From Coriaria nepalensis (Eukaryota; Streptophyta; Magnoliopsida; Cucurbitales; Coriariaceae): a stretch of 64,000 bases of DNA. The translations under genes were made by a program, and so were the position numbers. The notes under the pieces were generated by a model. That model was not told the origin of the DNA. It did no database searches and was given only the letters and a program-made list of their open reading frames with translations. This document shows, piece after piece, positions 1 to 10,620 of the stretch. How positions within the stretch are numbered: the stretch's first letter is position 1; every line of letters begins with the position of its first letter. The stretch is taken from assembly GCA_027186245.1 (NCBI GenBank), contig CP114484.1, positions 4,848,501 through 4,912,500 on the forward strand. Direction: 5' to 3'.

Positions 1-3000
1 GTTTGGCTGAAATATGTTCCTGGCATCGCCTTTAGAACTGACAATGATCCTTTTAAGGTGAGGGAATATAAATTGTGTTCCCCTAGGTGTGCCTCTTGAA
101 AATCGAGGAACTGGATTCCATCCTCCTAGGATTAAAATTCCCACATCGTTGATCTAACCCCATATGTATATAGGATTAGAAAAAATGTAAGGAATTTTGA
201 GTAGTATATATATTTCGTTTTTCTTTCTTACTGATGTTTACTCTAGTTGATTTTGTTTTCATTATTTGTAAGTAATCAATTTGCTTTGTTTTTTTTTTTT
301 CGTCTTTTAATAACTATAATGAAGGCAGCTATGCAAAATTTTACGGAGAAGATTGTTAGTATGATGAAGGAAGAAAAGTTATTTCAAACTCAGGGTGGTC
401 CCATTATACTATCTCAGGTATATTAATAAAAAAGGGCCTAACTTGTTCTTTTAGCAATTTTCAAGTAGTGGGTTTGAAGTAGTGTTAGGAAAATTGATTT
501 TTAAAACACCATGTTTGATCTTGCTCGTGAATTATTATTGTTATTATTATTATTTTTTTTTAACAGATTGAGAATGAATTTGGACCAGTGGAGTGGGAAA
601 TAGGCACTCCTGGGAAAGCTTATACACAATGGGCAGCTCAAATGGCTATTGGTCTCAATACAGGAGTTCCATGGATCATGTGCAAACAAGAAGATGCACC
701 TGATCCCATTGTAAGCAACTTTGCATTCTTTTATCCACAATTTGAATTAAGTGAGATTCATCTGTGTTGAATTCTTATTGGCTTGTTAAAACACTTCAAC
801 TGATTTTGCTGCATTGATTGGTTCTATTACAGATAGATACCTGCAATGGTTTCTATTGTGAAAACTTCACTCCAAATGAGAATTACAAACCGAAAATTTG
901 GACGGAAGCTTGGACTGGTTGGTGAGTAATCCATGTTGCCTTTATAAGGCAAAAAATTGTTATTTCTAATGAGATTAGGGTGGGATTTATCCAAAGTCTT
1001 TGTCATGTTTATAGGTACACGGAGTTTGGTGGGGCCGTCCCTCAAAGGCCGGCTGAAGACATGGCCTTTTCGGTTGCAAGGTTTATTCAAAATGGGGGTT
1101 CATTCATCAATTATTATATGGTAAAAAATATAATTGTCTATATTGATAAATCTCCCTAAGAAATAATGAAATTTTCCTTCAACTCTTTTTCAAACTCTTA
1201 TTTATTGTTAGTATCATGGAGGGACTAATTTCGGCAGAACATCCGGCGGGCCATTTATTGCTACTAGCTATGACTATGATGCTCCTATCGATGAATTCGG
1301 TAAACAAATAGAAAATGTTTTGTAGATGAAAACTTTTCTTTTTCTTCTTTACACGTGAATGTGGACAATTTGAACTAAGTTGTTTTTCTTAACTAGCAAC
1401 AAAATAAAAGTTAGTTTCTTTTTTCGTCTCAAATTGATAATTCAATTATTCTAGGATTGCCAAGGGAACCGAAATGGGGGCATTTACGGGATTTGCATAA
1501 AGCCATCAAGTTATGTGAACCAGCTTTAGTGTCTGTAGATCCCAATGTGTCATCGCTCGGAAGCCATCAAGAGGTAATATTTTCTTATTGAGTGAGAAAA
1601 AACTATATAAAATAAGCAACCTTAGTCTTTGAATTTTATTATGTCCAGGCTCATGTTTTTAAGTCCATATCCGGGGCTTGTTCCGCATTCCTAGCAAATT
1701 ATGATGCAACATCTTCAGCAAAAGTCAGCTTCAATAATTTACAATATGATTTGCCACCTTGGTCTGTCAGCATTCTTCCCAACTGCAAAACTGAAGTTTT
1801 CAACACTGCTAGAGTAAGTACTTCTTCATTTGAATAGACATATTAAAACGCCGTTTGGAATAGTAGATGTTAGTTATATTTTGTGAGCAAAAACTGGAAA
1901 ATGTGTGCTCACACTGGACTCTAGCCCAAACTGGACAAAAGTAAGTGCTTCCAAATGAAGCCTTAGTGTGAATTTGGGTTCAACATTTTAAACTGTATTT
2001 CATTCGAGCCAAACTGGAGTTTCAAATGTTCATCCAAAACACACCCATAATAAAAATAATTGCTTCTTCTACTTTGGAATGCAAACTTCTGTTTTGAAAG
2101 TCTCTATCTAGAGATATCCCGACCAATTTCTATCCATTACAGATTGGAGCACAAAGCTCTCTTATGAAGATGTTACCAATTGATAGTGCATTATTCTCAT
2201 GGCAATCTTATAACGAAGAAACTGCATCTTCTAAAGATGATGATACGACCACAATGGATGGTTTGTGGGAGCAAATTAATGTCACCCGGGATACTACAGA
2301 CTATTTATGGTACATGACAGAGTAAGTAGTAGTATTATTCCAACTATCAACCCTTTTTCTTTTTTTCATATTCTTGTATTGATTTATTTTCATTGGGTCA
2401 TACCGTCATAAAAGTTGTGTTTTTCTCTCAGTGTCACAATTGGGCCCAACGAAGAGTTCTTGAAGAACGGACAATCACCTCTTCTTACCATCTTTTCAGC
2501 CGGACATGCTTTACATGTTTTCATCAATGGTGAACTTTCAGGTAGACTGAAATCTTATCCATCTGCTTCATTGAGTTAGTAGAAGAATGATTTTGAATTC
2601 TCAACTTTGTGTTTTTGGATGCTAAATGCAGGGACTGTTTATGGAGGACTGGAAAATCCGAAATTAACATTTAGTGAAAACGTCATATTGTGGGCCAGAG
2701 TTAACAAGATTTCCTTGTTAAGTCTTGCTGTTGGTCTACCGGTGAGCTCCATTAATCTAATCTCAATGTGTTTATTTCAAAGATTATGTATATTTTTTTC
2801 TTTTATTATTATTACCATAATTATTATTACTTCCATGAATATTAGAATGTGGGGGTGCATTTTGAGACTTGGAATGCTGGGGTATTAGGACCAGTCACTT
2901 TGAAAGGTCTAAACGAGGGAACAAAAGACTTGTCGGGCCAAAAATGGTCTTATAAGGTTTCTCATTTACATATTTAAGGTCTTTTTTTTTTTTTTTCAAA

Positions 3001-4228
3001 TAATCTTTTTCCTGTCTCACAGTATAGTTCGGTAATCTCGAAAATCAGTAATTAGTTCATGTACTTGAGCAGATTGGCCTGAAAGGTGAAGCCTTGAATC
3101 TTCATACTGTAAGCGGAAGTTCCTCCGTTGACTGGTCAGATGGCTCATCATTGGTACAGAAACAACCCCTTACATGGTACAAGGTTAGAATACTCTTATC
3201 CAGAATTTTTTATTTTAGTTTTATTTTTTATTTATTTTTATTTTGAATTGATCTTCATATTAAAATTTGATAAGATTTTGTTCTCGAATAATTTCCCAGA
3301 CAACTTTCAATGCTCCGGAAGGAAATGAGCCATTAGCTTTAGATATGAAGAGCATGGGCAAGGGCCAAATATGGATAAATGGTCAAAGTATAGGACGCCA
3401 TTGGCCAGGATATATAGCACATGGAAGTTGTGGAAACTGTAGTTATGCTGGAACATATACAGAGAATAAATGTCGAATTAGGTGCGGAGAGGCCTCTCAA
3501 AGATGGTAAGAAAAACTAGATGAAACTATCACAGGTCTATTATATGAGAAGGGATGATGAGTCCATGTGCTCTATCGTGTCTGTTTTATACACCTGATTC
3601 CTGAGATATTTTCTCAAGAAACTACACTGCTTTCTCTATTAAGAAATATTATCCTCTTTAATGCTCACACTAGTTTCTTTTTTCATTTTTTTTTTCAAGG
3701 TATCATGTTCCACGATCGTGGTTGAATCCAAGAGGAAACCTACTGATTATATTTGAAGAATGGGGAGGTGATCCGAATGACATTGCATTGGTTAAAAGAG
3801 CAGTGGGAAGTGTTTGTGCTGATATATTTGAAGGACAGCCAACACTAAAGAACTCAGACGAGCTAGACAAGGGCAAAGTTGTAAATCCAAAAGCTCATTT
3901 GTGGTGTCCTCCTGGGCAGAAAATCTTGGAAATTAAGTTTGCTAGCTACGGAGTGCCGGGGGGTATATGTGGAAATTATAGAGAGGGGAGTTGTCATGCT
4001 CACAAGTCATATGATGCCTTTCAAAAGGTAAGTGATTATATTGAATTTATTTATTTTTTAATTGTGTTATGCTTATACTAATTTTTTGGGACTAATTCAA
4101 CAAGGTATGTTAAGCAGAACTGCATCGGGCAACAGTTTTGTTCGGTAACTGTAGCACCTGGAGTTTTCGGAGGGGATCCATGCCCAGGTAGTAGAAAGAA
4201 GCTGTCAGTTGAGGCCATCTGCAATTAA
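1..4228 (+). CDS. Beta-galactosidase (GH35 with C-terminal SUEL-type lectin domain), 5'-partial
   Basis: Secreted plant beta-galactosidase that removes terminal galactose from cell-wall polysaccharides and glycans (family knowledge). I resolve 16 exons, all with GT-AG introns and an open frame: 1-57, 325-417, 567-710, 833-921, 1015-1120, 1212-1299, 1455-1573, 1649-1813, 2143-2321, 2432-2541, 2632-2741, 2846-2956, 3073-3183, 3300-3505, 3700-4027, 4118-4228. These encode 708 residues plus a stop. Full family members have roughly 840, so the signal peptide and about 130 residues lie left of the window. The IENEFGP motif supplies the acid/base Glu (576-578) and WTEAW the nucleophile (905-907). 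[12 protein letters not shown] and the cysteine-rich C-terminal lectin domain (from about 3894, LWCPPGQ to the end) are present. It reads as functional. Oddities are ILWARVNK where relatives have a KLRxGVNK-like stretch, and an altered cysteine loop near 3460-3490. The member within the BGAL family is uncertain. Confidence 0.95.
532..560. repeat. TTA microsatellite plus T-run in intron 2
   Basis: A run of TTA/TTG triplets followed by a T-tract forms the pyrimidine-rich stretch before the exon 3 acceptor (TTTAACAG ending at 566). Confidence 0.7.
1849..2047. mobile_element. hAT-type MITE in intron 8 of the beta-galactosidase gene
   Basis: About 199 bp of sequence begins CGCCGTTTGGAAT, and its reverse complement begins TGGGTGTGTTTTGGAT, so the ends form imperfect terminal inverted repeats. 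It is flanked by TATTAAAA (1841-1848) and TAATAAAA (2048-2055), an 8-bp target-site duplication with one mismatch. An 8-bp duplication is typical of hAT elements. There is no coding capacity. It sits fully inside the intron and does not touch splice sites. The class assignment is inferred. Confidence 0.55.
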
Positions 4229-4640
4229 ATTCCAATTCATGTCATTTTCTTTGAGGCATGCACGCTTACTGCAATCGGAGAAAGCAACTGATTTGTGAAA
4301 TTGAAAATAGAGAAAAAGAGAGAAATTATACAAAATGCATCACTCTTCAACACGAACAAGTAATTAGTGAAGATGATTTCACTTGGGTATAGATATGAGC
4401 AATTATTTTTCCTCAATACAAACCCATTTGGGTAAATATCACTAATTCTTCTTACTGTAATAATCCATTGAAAGTTATAAAAGCATGTGTTTCAGTTTCA
4501 CTACCATTTCCATGCTTGTCAAAAAATTGGAAACGGAAAACCAAAGTAAGTTACAGAAGGTAAAATTTACGAATCTATAATTGAACAGGATCATTCATGA
4601 TTTAAAACGCTAATCATGTAATCCAGATCGCTGTGATGTT
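4229..4640 (+). other. 3' flank of the beta-galactosidase gene
   Basis: No coding sequence is seen. This probably holds the 3' UTR. I could not fix a poly(A) site with confidence. Confidence 0.4.
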
Positions 4641-5275
4641 GTAAGACCTCTACGCCTTGATGCTTCCATTGCACCGATCTAATGCAGAGATCTCTCACCA
4701 AGACATTTCAATAAACTCTAACTCCCATCTCAATAACTTCTAGTAGGATCAGCCTCTTCAAGCACTTGATCAAATATGAGCCAACTCTAACTTTCACTTG
4801 GTATACAAACTCAACTCCCCTTTCATCTGTGTCAGACAATGAAGCAGCCATACTTTCAACAGTATCAGTAAGATGGAAGACAAGCTCCCTATAGAACATC
4901 CTCATTACATTCATCAATCCAGGAAAATAAGTCCTTGTGTCCTTCAGCAAACTTTGTCCCTTTTGGCTGAGATATATTACTAGTTGCAGCATAATGTAGG
5001 AGCAACTCATATCCATCATCGGTTATCAAATCAGAGCCATCCAAGCAATATGCCTAATGAGATTCTTCGGAACAACATATTTTTCTTCACTAACAACATT
5101 CTTCGGAACAACATATCAAATCAGAGCATCCAAACAATAGGCCTAATGGGATTCTTTGGAACAACACATTGTTTGTGTTTGTAGTTTCACTAGAACATCT
5201 ATTGTACATATTATCAAACTCTTTAAGCCAGAGCGCAATGGTTTGAGAATCATACTCCTTTGCAGAAGACAACTC
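4565..5275 (-). pseudogene. Broken fragment of an unrecognised protein gene
   Basis: The minus strand shows protein-like stretches scattered over several frames. One near 5272-5190 includes EYDSQTIALWLKEFDNMY. One near 5045-4900 includes SDLITDDGYELLLHYAAT. A third near 4870-4700 includes DTDERGVEFVYQVKVRVGS, followed in the same frame, after one stop, by NVLVRDLCIRSVQW. The pieces read as one protein once frameshifts are allowed, so this looks like a pseudogene, perhaps intron-poor. I do not recognise the family and assign no function. It abuts the copia remnant to its right. It contains a 54-bp direct duplication (separate entry). Confidence 0.4.
5027..5170. repeat. Direct duplication of about 54 bp
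   Basis: 5027-5080 and 5117-5170 match closely. Both begin CAAATCAGAGC and run through GCCTAATG-GATTCTT-GGAACAAC. The spacing is 90 bp, and the middle carries a further ATTCTTCGGAACAACATAT copy. It lies inside the broken gene fragment. Confidence 0.75.
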
Positions 5276-5379
5276 TTCATTATGGAACTTGGGTTTTTTT
5301 AGTTTTTTCTCGTAGCTGGCTGTTTTTTTACCGCAAAATTTCCGCTCACTCTACTGATTGATGTCGCAAGTTCGGTCTA

Positions 5380-7325
5380 CTTGCAACTACCAACTGCACT
5401 ACATCCACATCAGCACCCACCAACAACAAGTGTCTCCTTGACTTTAGTGCATCTCATAATATCATTGACGACCTCTAAAATCTCTCTATGTATAAGGAGT
5501 ACGACGACACCGCTGAAGTCCTCCTCAGGGAGGATTTGAGTTTAAAAATCACCCACATTGGATCCTCTAATCTTTCTTTTCCTAATAAAAAAACTATTCC
5601 CTAACATATGTTTTATTGTAATGCACCAAGCGGACCTTCCTTTAATTCATTGGGCTTATGATTTTGAAACAACTTATCTTTTAAATCATATTCCAACTCC
5701 AATTTTACATCACAAGAGCCCATTTCAAATCATGTTTCAAAACCCGCCAATTATTTGATAAGAAAATATTTTTAGGTGCCTTTGCTTTCCATGGCTTCAT
5801 CCATATAATACTCACAAAATGGATTCTAGGTCTGCTCCGTGTCTTTGGATACTCCACTCACAAAGTACATAGAAATATCTTGATTTACAAAATTCGAAAA
5901 TCTATATTTTAACGCATGTTATTTTTTACGAGTATAGTTTTCCATTTAAAAATTCTACCTTGACTTCGTCGCTGCTCCCGCCGGTATCCAGTCGGCCTGT
6001 CACCCAAAGCTGACTCACGGTGGATGATTTTCTTCCTCCGGTACCTCTTATGGGCCCCTCACTTGCTCAACATGTCCATGAGTCTAGCCATTCATGTCAA
6101 GAATCTCTCGCCGATGATTAACTGTGAACTTAAGCCAATACCTCATTTTCAGGCCCAACACCAACATTTGCACAAACCAATTTGCAAATCACTACCAACC
6201 CAGCTTGTCTTGTATCTTCCACTTCGCTTCAATCTACTTAACCTACAAGTCACGCCCAACCCACTACTGCCCCGACATCTCAAACTAATTTCCTATTGCC
6301 TACCTCATCATCTCAGCCTATAGGCCCATTATTGCCAACTCCCTTACCACCCAAACACCTTCTGCTTACCCAAGAAATCAACTAGCAACACAAGCTCAAA
6401 ATCCAATCATTACACGTTCGGCCCAAAATCCGATCCATACGCATTCAATGCATACAAGGGCTAATATTTTCAAACCCAAGATCATAAACACAACTACAAA
6501 ACATCCTCTCAGCCCTGAAATTGAGCCCACGTCTGTCTCAAGCCCCGAAAGATCCTCCACGGAGACTTGCTATGTGGAAGAATTTAATGCCTTAATACTC
6601 CATGGAACATGGGATCTTGTACCGCCGGAATAGGCTCAGAATTTAATGGATTGTAAATGGGTTTTTTCGCATCAAGCATAAATGGGATGGATATTTGTAT
6701 CGCTCGCTATAAGGCTCTAATTGTTATCAAGGGTTTTCATCAACAGCCCGATTCAGACAATATTGAAAGGTTCAATCTCATCATTAAATCAGTTATAGTT
6801 CAAACTACTGTCAATATTGTCGTTATGAAAAAATGGGATCTCTACCAGTTAGATGTCAACAATGCATATTTGCAGGGGACTTTTGATGAAAATGTATTTA
6901 TGGCCCAGCCCTGGGTTTACTGCTAGAACCTTCCTTCTTGTATTAGCACGCTTAAAAAATCTATCTATGGGCATAATAAACATGCACCTCGGGCTCGATA
7001 TCAAGAGTAAAGTGCAAGTATCCAAGATGGGCTTTACCAACTCCAAATATATTTCTCTCTATTTATTTTTTAATCGTTGATGACCTTATAAATTACAAGA
7101 AACAATTCTATTGAAAAAGATCGAATTATAAAAAGTCTTTCGTCCACTTTATCTATCAAAGATTTGGGGACACTTAACTACTTTGGTATTCAGGCTACTC
7201 ACTATAACGAGAGGCTGCTTTTATCTCAAAAGATATATACATGATTTCCTCTAACGCTCGTAAATGAGCGGTACAAAACCTCTGAGCACTCCCGTAGCCA
7301 CCAAGTCCTCACTTCATTGGAACAT
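5380..7325 (+). mobile_element. Decayed Ty1/copia pol fragment
   Basis: Several copia domains occur in order on the plus strand, broken by many stops and frameshifts. A protease remnant at about 5450-5580 reads LDFSASHN, where the family has an LDSGASHH-type site, followed by KITHIGSS. Integrase follows at 5618-5755 with HQADLPLIHWAYDFET and LHHKSPFQ. A CLCFPWL-type region is at about 5775. Reverse transcriptase starts near 6565 with EEFNALILHGTWDLVPPE, then CKWVF and LDVNNAYLQGT (6850-6885). The C-terminal RT motif KPLSTPVATKSSL is at about 7275. Between 5760 and 6560 the sequence is P/T/S-rich, as in the region between integrase and RT. The pieces resemble the Ale/Retrofit type (inferred). 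Part of integrase and the RNase H are missing, and no LTRs were found. Confidence 0.8.
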
Positions 7326-7429
7326 GTCGATGAAGACTTTTGGATTCATGTCGATGAAGAAGATGCTGATGGGGTTAAAATTGCAAAGAAACTTGGAGAT
7401 GTGGGAACACAAATTCCTTATTAGGATAA

Positions 7430-8603
7430 CGAAGTTATTCCATTTCGACAAAAGACCCACACCCAAGTTCCATAACTTTGGGTTCGCTATCCCGATCATG
7501 ATTTTCCCTATTAGCCGTGTCCAAAACAGGACTGCGCTAATGTTAACCCTTATTAGCAAGGTCCAAAACCTATATAAATGCCAATATTTAACCCCCATTT
7601 TTTGGTTCCAAAACTTAGTCAATTTATCAATATCAAATAATATACATACATATAAAGTATATACAAAACACACGTATAAAACACCAATTATATCAAATAC
7701 TTAAATCACATAATAAGTTCATACACATACTTAGTTCAAATACTCAAAAGAAACAATAATGCAACATGCTTGGCCCAACTTTTTAAATAAATTTTATGTT
7801 TCATAACAATATCATAGTTTTCAAACATACTTTGAAAATTTCATTTTACAATTACGAAATAAATAAAATTCTTAAAATAAGTAATAACAATCATGATTTT
7901 AGCACTTAAACACTTAATCATGAAACTATGAAATACAATCTATTTAAAAAAAGAATACAATAAATAATCTTTTCAACATGTAATAATTTAGATACATTAT
8001 TTGGTCTAAAGAAATAAATTTACTTTATAAAAATACATGAGTTTCGTCTTTTATAAATATTCAATAATTTAATATAACAAAACTTAACGGAAGAAATATA
8101 TTCATTTACATACAATTAAAATATCATGCAAACATAATGTATATCAAAACTTCATGCAAAAACACACCAAACGAAATAAAATCCACTTTACAAAGTTCCA
8201 CATAACTCCTAATGGTGATCAAAGATCCAAATCAAAGTCAAATGCATTTCTTTAAGAATCAAAAACCTCAACAAAATGAAGAAGAAATTGCTCCCTAGAT
8301 GGTGTTGGAGAACGAATGGTGAGCTTCTAAAGACTTAAGGTTTGGGTCTATATTTATAATAACTTTCAAAGAATTTAAATTTTATAATTAAATTAATATA
8401 TCATATTTTCAATTAAGGGAAAAGATTTAGATTTGAATTCAAGAATGAGTTAATCTTATCCGAAAATATTTGAATAAGTTGAAATTTAGTCAAACTTCTT
8501 ATCAATAATTCAAAAAATAACCGTGAATAATCTTAACTCTTGAAATAATACTAAAAAACTATTTTAATATTTAATTTTATTGAAAATAAATCGGGATCTC
8601 ACA
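7430..8603 (-). mobile_element. Possible solo LTR (reverse orientation)
   Basis: The right end, read on the minus strand, begins TGTGAGATCCCGATTTATTTTC, a typical LTR-like start. A TATA-like ATTATAAATATAG lies on the minus strand at about 8350-8365, as expected for an LTR promoter. No gag or pol is attached. The left boundary is unclear and the assignment as Ty3/gypsy-like is a guess. Confidence 0.4.
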
Positions 8604-9424
8604 GAATTTATCCCATATACATACACATATAAACATGTGACTATTTTTTACTTATTTTTTTTACATAAAATTTAGGCTATTAGATGAAAGTAAATCTAAA
8701 GGTCAAAATTATTTGAAATTTTCACACATCTAAAACCAACCGTGTGAAGATTATTCTGTTTTAATCAACATTAGAACTCGATCCATCAAAACAACAAAGC
8801 TACCACAATCAACTTGTCTACGAATTTCAGCCGTCGCCACCAACAATCAGAACCCAGCAAACCATTAATGACTTTTGAAGGAAGGGAATTAAAAAAGATA
8901 AGAACCCCTCTTCTCTCTTCTCACTCTTTTCAATTGGAAATGAACCCTAAAACCTAAATTCGAAATTAAGGAAGGCAAAAACTTTTAGAAAAGGTGATCC
9001 CTTTAATTTTCATACTCTTTAATTGAAACAGTTTGTAATGATAATACAAATACAAAGAGGCATCTCCGGGGGCCGTAAATTTGGCATACCCCATGATATA
9101 GGAGAGGAACTCTATCACTTCTATGGTGAGTCGTCGCTGAAAACTACTCGAAAATAAGATAAATTCAGCAAAAAAAATGAAAGTATATCTCTATGGCGGT
9201 GGGTAAGGAAAATAAAAAGGGCTAAGGAAAATAAAAGAAAAACAATTTGTCTAATTTTCGTACTTTCAAATCAAAATAAATGAGATGAAAAATTTATGAG
9301 TGAAGGGGAAGTAGGAATTTTGCATAAATAGAGAACTAGTGATGTAAATGAGATCCTAACTTAATTTAGAGTTACACTTTGTTGAATCGAATGATATGAC
9401 GTTGAAATTTCTCCAACCGTAACA
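8604..9424. other. Intergenic, no gene recognised
   Basis: AT-rich sequence with a C/T-rich patch (8900-8960, CTCTTCTCTCTTCTCACTC) that resembles a plant 5' UTR. No reading frame supports a gene. Confidence 0.4.
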
Positions 9425-9610
9425 TCATATGTTATACCAAGTAATCGCAACTTGTTCATTGACTAACATATTCATTATCTGCCTTAGTCCACCTCTAGTT
9501 GGAAGGGTTTCACATAGCTCGGTGAAGGCACGCCTATTCAGTTTAATGTGGTCATGGCAAATTATATCATTTGCATAAATCAAACTTGTCATGTGCTCCA
9601 TACTTCCCAA
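9425..9610 (-). pseudogene. HARBI1/PIF-Harbinger transposase-like N-terminal fragment
   Basis: The 61-residue minus-strand frame contains DIICHDHIKLNRRAFTELC, then TRGGLRQ and NEQVAI. This matches the conserved start of plant HARBI1-like nucleases (RLNR-AF--LC--L-TRGGL------VEEQVA). The frame stops just where the family continues with the catalytic nuclease domain, so only a helix-turn-helix-like N-terminal scrap remains. The DDE catalytic residues are absent. It could be a remnant of a Harbinger element or of a domesticated paralogue. Confidence 0.7.
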
Positions 9611-10620
9611 AAAATCTAAGGAATACCCAATGTCTGTATCTTACATTTTCTTCTCCGTATCAATCCATCTCATATAAATGCCATGAAAACACCTCACAAA
9701 ATGATAAGCAAAAATGAGGCAATAATAAAGAGCAAACATGATGAGGACATTTTGATTTCTTCTGTTTTTCAACTCTTAACAAATATGCAAGAGAGAGCAT
9801 TTTAGTTTATCCAAATCAAACAAATATATAATTTTATATAAATATTCTTCCACTTGTTCTCATTTCTAATGTAGGACAAAATTTTCCTTCCTTAATTTTT
9901 CTACTTCAAATCATTTTAATAGTTGCACTTTGAGATTCAATTTCTCATTTACCCATTAATCATTTTGAGCATATCATATACTGATTCGAAGCTCTTATAG
10001 AGGAGAATCCAAATCAACTTTGACTTTTCGTTTAAATGAAGTAGGCCCCTCTCAAAATCAAGCATAAAATAGCATGTTGAAATGCTAGTTTTTCAATAAT
10101 CCCCTACATGAATGAAATTGACGGATTATATAAAACAGACTTTTTTCGATATTAAGACATTTTTGACCTAAAGATAGAGTTCGACGGTTTGAAACAAGCA
10201 TAAGATAGGTAGGTATCAACATTTGAACCTTCTCTTGTAAAAGTACATTGATTTTATTGGCTGATCAGTAGACACGATATTTTTGAATTGTTCCACCGTT
10301 CGTGTAAACAATAATATACTTTCACACAGAAGTCTTAGCTGACACATTTGAGTTCTCATTATTATTTTCATTTTGGCCTTAAACATCTGCCTGGTTCTGC
10401 AAGAGTTGATAAGAATTATCCTCAAGTTAATTTCCTTAGAAGCGGCCCCATTTCTTTCTCACATAGGTGATTCTTAATTAAGAGTAATCCATTTTACTCC
10501 GCTCGAATTTTCTGACGCCTATGAAACATTAAAAGCTTAACTTATCATTTCTCTTGCGGGCATCACTGTTTCATCATGGGAATGGATAGGAGAATAACCC
10601 TCACAGTGATATAATAAAGT
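9611..10620. other. AT-rich spacer, possibly remains of the 3' LTR of the neighbouring copia element
   Basis: No coding sequence is recognised. Its position just beyond the RNase H end of the minus-strand copia element is where a 3' LTR would lie, but I could not define LTR ends. Confidence 0.3.

Noticed and set aside
7264..7704. 146-codon open frame
   Set aside because: Only its first codons (KPLSTPVATKSS) are copia RT. The rest runs into the LTR-like sequence and is not a gene.
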